DNA from: Raphanus sativus
Taxonomy: Eukaryota > Streptophyta > Magnoliopsida > Brassicales > Brassicaceae
Length of the DNA stretch: 64,000 nt
Reading direction: 5' to 3'
Assembly: GCF_000801105.2 (NCBI RefSeq)
Contig: NC_079512.1
Location: 38,395,848-38,459,847, forward strand
This document shows, piece after piece, positions 59,001 to 64,000 of this stretch. Position 1 is the first letter of the stretch. Every line of letters starts with the position of its first letter. Below the pieces are notes generated by a model. That model worked only from the letters and a program-made list of their open reading frames with translations. It was not told the DNA's origin and made no database searches. The position numbers were made by a program, and so were the translations under genes.

Positions 59001-59247
59001 AACTACACATATATATCTTTTTTGACTTCGTTATTCTTACTTTTAATTTTTAAAATTTTAAAATTAATCTTGTTTCTTTTCTTACTTCTACAAGGTCTAA
59101 TTCCTGCTATTCGTGTAAATGAAAAACTGTTATCATATCTATAAAGTATATATATTTTTGATAAAATCGCACTCTAGACAAATGCAAAATCTGAAGCTGC
59201 CAACCCGTGTTCATAATTTTTTTTATAGTAAAATAGTACTATTGATA
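56023..59247. other. Intergenic: end of copy 2 and unique right flank
   Basis: Up to 57774 it duplicates 41194-42945, including the 18-bp palindrome at 57353-57370. From 57775 the sequence is unique. I recognise no gene; the open frames at 58077-58322 and 58665-58925 lack motifs. Confidence 0.45.
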
Positions 59248-59495
59248 CCCTCATCCTTTTCACAAGTAGTGTTATTTTGATATTCTTTCACACAAGTTAA
59301 TAAAACTATTAAAACAATTTTTTTTCTCTATCATCCATCATTAATATATTAACAGGAATTTTTTTTTCCATTTAATGCATTAGAATACTGAGGTTAAAAT
59401 TAGAAATAAATTTACAACTTTGCATTAAAAATGTAAAGTAACCCTTTTTGAAACAAAATTAAAATTATAAAATTATAACCTATGAAATGAGGGAG
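59248..59495. mobile_element. Stowaway-like MITE
   Basis: Starts CCCTCATCCTTTTCAC after TA (59246-59247) and ends GAAATGAGGGAG before TA (59496-59497). The ends are imperfect inverted repeats of the Stowaway type. The interior is 248 bp, AT-rich and noncoding. Confidence 0.75.
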
Positions 59496-59497
59496 TA

Positions 59498-60118
59498 TTT
59501 TTAAAAATCAGTGCAAGGAGATATATTGCAGGCCCATACAAGAAATCCTTGCTCTTAAGCAAAGCTCAAAAAGCCCAATGAGTTTGGCCCATGTTAAATT
59601 GGTTTCCCTAAGAAAAGAGGTAAATATAGAATTCCACGTAAGCAGAGAAACAGACGACTGACACGGTGGTGGTCCGTGTAGGCGTGAAGTGAACCGAATC
59701 CTCGACGGAGGAAACCGCCAACGATCTCTTCATCTCATCTCACGTCGTCAAATCACCAAATGTCTTCTTCTTCATCTTTCGTACGACTTTTTTGTTCCCC
59801 TTTAAATTTAAAGTATTGATGCCTTCGCTATACCTCTCGCCTCTGATTTCAACCGCTTAATTCAGGTCTCTCTTGCTCTTGATCTCTCTCTCTGAGAACT
59901 GTTTGCTTTTGGGATCGAATTAGAGCTAAGGGTTCTGAGGTTCTAGCTTAAATTACGTAGTTTGTAGGATTGGAATCCCGCCTTTCCGATTGTTTATTCA
60001 TCGAGTCAGTCTGTGTTCATTGATTGGAGTTGAGTTCGGATAATTCTCTGATATAAAATCTGATGTGTGCGTGGCTTGTGTTATATGTCTCTAGTAGGTG
60101 TTATTATAAAAAGAGAAG
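59498..60118 (+). promoter_or_regulatory. Promoter and leader of the spatacsin-like gene
   Basis: Contains GGCCCATA (59532), AAGCCCAATG (about 59572) and TTTGGCCCATG (about 59584), site II/Up1-type motifs common in constitutively expressed plant genes. The rest up to the ATG is probable 5' leader, perhaps with a leader intron. No strong TATA box was seen. Confidence 0.5.
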
Positions 60119-63100
60119 ATGGAAAAGTTGTTGAAGGAAGGCCCAACACTGGTGCAGCTGCACAAGTGGGAACCTTCTCAATTGCAACTCAATCTATCCG
60201 AATTTCGCGAGGCTTTTATTTCTCCGTCGAGGCAGTCTTTGTTATTGCTCTCCCACCACTCCGAAGCTCTACTTCTACCTCTTGCTACTGGTAACAATTA
60301 TAATATTTATTCATTTGCGTTTCATTTTTTTTGTAGCGTTTTTCAATTATTTTCCAATGTTTACCAGGGAGTTCCATTGGCAGCGAAGTTCCCGTAAACT
60401 GTCATGATGAAGAGTCCAGTTGTCCTACTACAGCATCTGATGGGTCAGATCCAGGAGTTGGTTCTGGTGACCCTGGTTTTGTAGATAATTGCACTAGTTT
60501 TCCTTTTATTTTTGATGCAAAGTCAGTTGCGTGGGGTAGTTTTGGGGATACTTACAACCGGCATGAAGATCCGTTATTCAGGGAATTGTTGTTTGTATCT
60601 GGAAGTCATGGTGTTACCGTCCATGCTTTTTGCTCTTTCGAAGATTCAAGTGACTTTGCCAAAGGGAAGCCAAATGGTGAGCTGAGGCATGGAGACTGGG
60701 TTGAATGGGGACCTTCTAGGCTTAATCAGGAACCGGAACACGAAACAGCCTCTTCTTTTGATGCTTCAAAGCAGTGGATGCAATCTTTTCTAGTTGATGT
60801 GGAAACTACTGAGATTGAGGGTATAAGACAATTAAGGTTCCCTGAAAAATCAGCGTTTCCCGGTTCTGCGGATGTTGTTTCATTCAGCATATTAAATGGT
60901 GATCTACCTTTCTCCAATCTTCTTTTCCAAGAGAATTCTATTCTTCAGGAGGGTAATATGCTGGAGGAAGGTATGTACAGGTGCACCAAAGTTTTCTCCA
61001 GCGATTCTCATTTTCTGATTGGATTTGTTATGGAGTTATCTGGCTGTGCATCTACGCCTACAAGCAATGCAAAGGGTAAGAGTGTTGTATTTGTGGCCCA
61101 GCTGTTTAACTGGGGGATGAAATGGGCCTCCCTTGTGAATATTGGGGAATCAAGACCTACAAATGAATGGGCAGATTTCCGAATGTCTGATAAATTTGTT
61201 ATCTGCCTCAGTATTTCTGGTTTGATCTTTCTATACGATGTGAAATCTGGGGATTGTTTTGCTCATCACGATATTTTACAGACATGTGGTCCTGGCTTGC
61301 ATTCTTCATCAGATATTCAAGAAGGAACGAAAGAATCTGATGAGCGAAATGACTTTCAAAGTCTTGCTCCATCCATGTTTAAGTCTCACGTTGTTGGTTC
61401 AGCCGGCAGAAGAAAGTTTAGGAAGCTTATTATAGCTTCTCATACGCCACTCATAGCTGCAGTTGACGAAAATGGTTTAATATATGTGTTGTGTGTTGAT
61501 GACTTTGTTTCCAAAGAATACCACATGTCCGTGGAATCTATTCCTTCTTTATGTCATCTTGGGCCTGGAAGTCTGGTTGGGTGGAAAATCGGTGGCATGG
61601 ACGTTGGCCAGCAAAAAGTGCACCACGCTGGTGAAGATGTTTTTTCCAGGTGTGATCCTAAGTCTTTTGCTTCTGATATCTCTATATCTGACCCATGTTT
61701 GGAAAGACAACAAAACAATTTTGATCGAAGAGCTGGTTACTCGGGTTCATGGCTGAGTGGTTTTACTGCTCAGCCTAAAACAAATGCGCGGGGACTTGAA
61801 AATTTCCAAAGAGACTCACATGTCATGCGGAAGATGTTTCTATCCGCCGAAAAATTAGGATCGGAGGATAACTTGTGTTTTTCTCCACTGGGATTCACTC
61901 ATTTCTCTAGAAAACACACAAAAAAGGAAGATCAAAGCTTTAAGGTTCTTCACTACAGTCTGCAGGCGCATATGGCTACGAGAGATGATAGTTATTTGGA
62001 TTACGATAACAAAATTTCTGTTCAAGGTGCAGAAGAAACTTTCGTTGGAGAATCAGTTGGTTGTTCTTTCCAAGGGTTTCTTTACTTGGTGACTTGTAGT
62101 GGCCTTTCTGTTTTTCTCCCTTCCATCTCAATTACCTCGAATTATCCTACTGTTGAGGCAGTTGAATATCTACAGCCACTCCAAACCACTGTCATGGGAT
62201 GCCAGGGAAGAGACAATTTGAGAACAGATGAATCACGTATTCCTTGGCAACTTGAGGTCATAGATAGAGTTATATTGTTTGAAGGCCCTGAAGCTGCAGA
62301 TCGTTTGTGCTTGGAAAATGGTAAGAAACCTACCTAACTTGTTTCATGAAGTGCAAACATTGGTAAATAACCTTGTTGCACTAAAGCTTTTAAATTCATA
62401 GATTTTACCCTTTCATATTGTCCATTATGCTGATAGATTGATATCTATCTCTTAGCCAATGTGTCATGCTGAAAGAATTAAGCTAGTTCACCTTATGTCA
62501 TGCTGCTTAGTTTGATTATGATTTTCGTATATCCCCTTGTTGTAACAGCAGAACCTCACATACTGTATATTGAGACTTGAAGATGGCTTATAGATCTGCT
62601 TACGCTTAACTTTTGTTCAGAAATCTTATGGTACGCTAATTGAAACGCTGCTGTCATAGGTTGGGACCTAAAAATTGCTCGTTTGGAGCGACTGAAAATG
62701 GCGTTGGACTACTTAAAGTATGATGACATCAACGAGTAAGTTGCTAGTAATCTTGTTGTGCTGTATTTTTCCCCACTATTAGAACCTTATGTCCCGCAGT
62801 TAGAACTTCGTTCCGTATACAACAAATATTAAGAGAGTTATGCGTGGTTGTATTGGCTCAGTTGACAACTATGGTTTCTTTTGAAGGATGTGACTACTTA
62901 GAGAAGAAAGGTTGCTTGTTAAAAATTCGTGTAACAGTATATGATTGCTTTCGTTCTGAATTCTTCCAAACTTTTTTTCCGACTAGAAGTAAAGTTTTGA
63001 TTGCTATAACTAGGATTTTCTCATCTTCTTCTTATCTGCAATTCTTATCCGAAGTTTCCCTCTTCTTGTTGCTAGCTAGATGAGCAATTATGCTGTATTC

Positions 63101-64000
63101 CTGTGATCATTACTGGAATTTTATTTGTTATTTTTAGTTTAGACCTTAAAGATTGAGATCTCTATAGACACTCTCGTGCAGTTGGTATGCATCCTCATCT
63201 TATGTAAGAATATGATAACGTTTCAGCCCCTTCTCCTGAGTTTTCCCTCATCTCCAGTGTATATATGTTTTAGCAATCATTATAATTTTTCATGTATTAT
63301 GTATTATTTTATATTAATCTCTACTGTATGAATAGGTCTTTGAAGACGCTTGGTAATGTGAAGCTGGCAGAAGAAGGCATGCTAAGGGTGCTCTTTTCTG
63401 CTCTGTATCTGTTGTCGCGCAAGAGTAGGAATGATACTGAGATTTCTGCTGTATCTAGGTGAGGATCATCTGAGTAATGAGGACATTAGGATAGTTTTGT
63501 TTTCCAGTTCTCAAACTTCATTGAGATGGATCAGTAACGCATTAAAAATTCTCCCTGCTTGGTACAATTTTCTTACTCATTAGCATTAGCATGTTATTTT
63601 AATCGTACTACTATGCTCCAGAGGACACCTTTATGTAGAAAAGTAAAGAAGATTTTAATAATTGTTACGCATTGCTTCGATTCCGATACATACAAAAGCC
63701 TCCCCAGCCAACATTTTTTTTCTCTGTATTCCTTTTGGAAATCAGTTAGAGCGTCTGGATTTAGTATATTGATTTGTCATGTGGCATTTCTAGGAAGCCA
63801 GTTTTGGCAACATATTATCTTGTCAGGTTTCTATTCCATTAGCTCTATTGACTCGGCTGCTTTTATGCTGCCATGTTCATACTTATTTCTATGTGTTGAA
63901 TGTAGGCTCCTCGCATTGGCTACAAGATTTGCAACTGAGATGATTCGCATATATGGGTCACTTGAATATCAGAAAGATGGACACATACTGGATGGCAGAC
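60119..64000 (+). CDS. Spatacsin-like protein, 5' part (At4g39420-like), runs off window
   Basis: Five exons are visible: 60119-60290, 60368-62320, 62660-62735, 63336-63458 and 63906 onward past the window end, all with GT-AG introns and consistent phases. About 800 codons are present, starting MEKLLKEGPTLVQLHKWEPS. The N-terminal part has alternating hydrophobic strands (LLLLSHHSEALLLPL, KFVICLSISGLIFLYDV) suggestive of a beta-propeller-like region. After it come helical segments (WDLKIARLERLKMALDYLKYDDIN and LLALATRFATEMIRIYGSLEY) found in spatacsin/SPG11 relatives as I recall them. Animal spatacsin works with AP-5 in late endosome and lysosome traffic; the plant role is not established. 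The gene lies right after WRKY13, as I recall for Arabidopsis. The large second exon and intact frame argue it is functional. Confidence 0.85.

Overview
This window is plant nuclear DNA from a crucifer, most likely Brassica or a close Brassiceae relative. It has GT-AG introns, AT-rich intergenic DNA, Helitron, CACTA, LINE and Stowaway-type elements, and an intronless BRI1 receptor-kinase gene closely matching the Arabidopsis protein. From memory, the gene order follows Arabidopsis chromosome 4 from about At4g39260 to At4g39420: GRP8, a small acylated acidic protein, EC1.4, a CESA2 remnant, U14 snoRNAs, NST-KT1, BRI1, WRKY13 and a spatacsin-like gene. Several genes expected in that order are missing or reduced to relics, as expected of a fractionated paleopolyploid subgenome.

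Layout. 1-2.4 kb: no gene recognised. 2.5-3.3 kb: GRP8 (minus), with a clock-type promoter element. 4.7-5.2 kb: a two-exon gene for a small MGNC-starting acidic protein. 5.6-6.0 kb: an EC1-type egg-cell secreted protein gene broken by a 5-bp tandem duplication. 6.3-6.9 kb: a tRNA-His gene with two stem mismatches, then a relic of the 3' end of a cellulose synthase gene. 7.0-9.5 kb: a Stowaway-like MITE and a complete non-autonomous Helitron. 9.8-10.1 kb: a small plant-specific gene. 10.4-11.8 kb: a second Helitron-like block. 12.6-13.7 kb: four tandem U14 C/D-box snoRNAs behind a telo-box promoter. 15.4-16.4 kb: a LINE-like insertion with an 11-bp target duplication. 17.3-18.7 kb: a four-exon nucleotide-sugar transporter. 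18.7-24.8 kb: intergenic DNA with a 5'-truncated LINE. 24.8-28.4 kb: BRI1.

The dominant structure is a direct tandem duplication. About 15 kb, running from inside the BRI1 kinase domain through WRKY13 and a CACTA element, is repeated: copy 1 is 27575-42945 and copy 2 is 42946-57774. The junction shows 7 bp of microhomology (TCCAAAT). By eye the copies differ by three substitutions, two homopolymer indels and one 542-bp deletion in copy 2. The result is one intact BRI1, one headless BRI1 kinase fragment, and two WRKY13 genes with the same predicted protein. At the right edge lies the 5' part of a large spatacsin-like gene that runs off the window.

The most unusual small-scale signal is a recurring pattern of 10-21 bp direct repeats flanking roughly 10-30 bp that contain a poly(A) or poly(T) run. 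In most cases the A run abuts the downstream repeat or the T run abuts the upstream one, and the A run is usually preceded by C. This polarity is what target-primed reverse transcription of almost completely truncated retroposons would leave. A genuine 310-bp truncated LINE in the same window has a similar tail and an 11-bp target duplication.

The intact genes do not form one pathway. They include brassinosteroid perception (BRI1), a WRKY regulator, RNA binding and clock output (GRP8), Golgi nucleotide-sugar transport, reproduction (the broken EC1.4), rRNA processing (U14) and endomembrane function (spatacsin-like).
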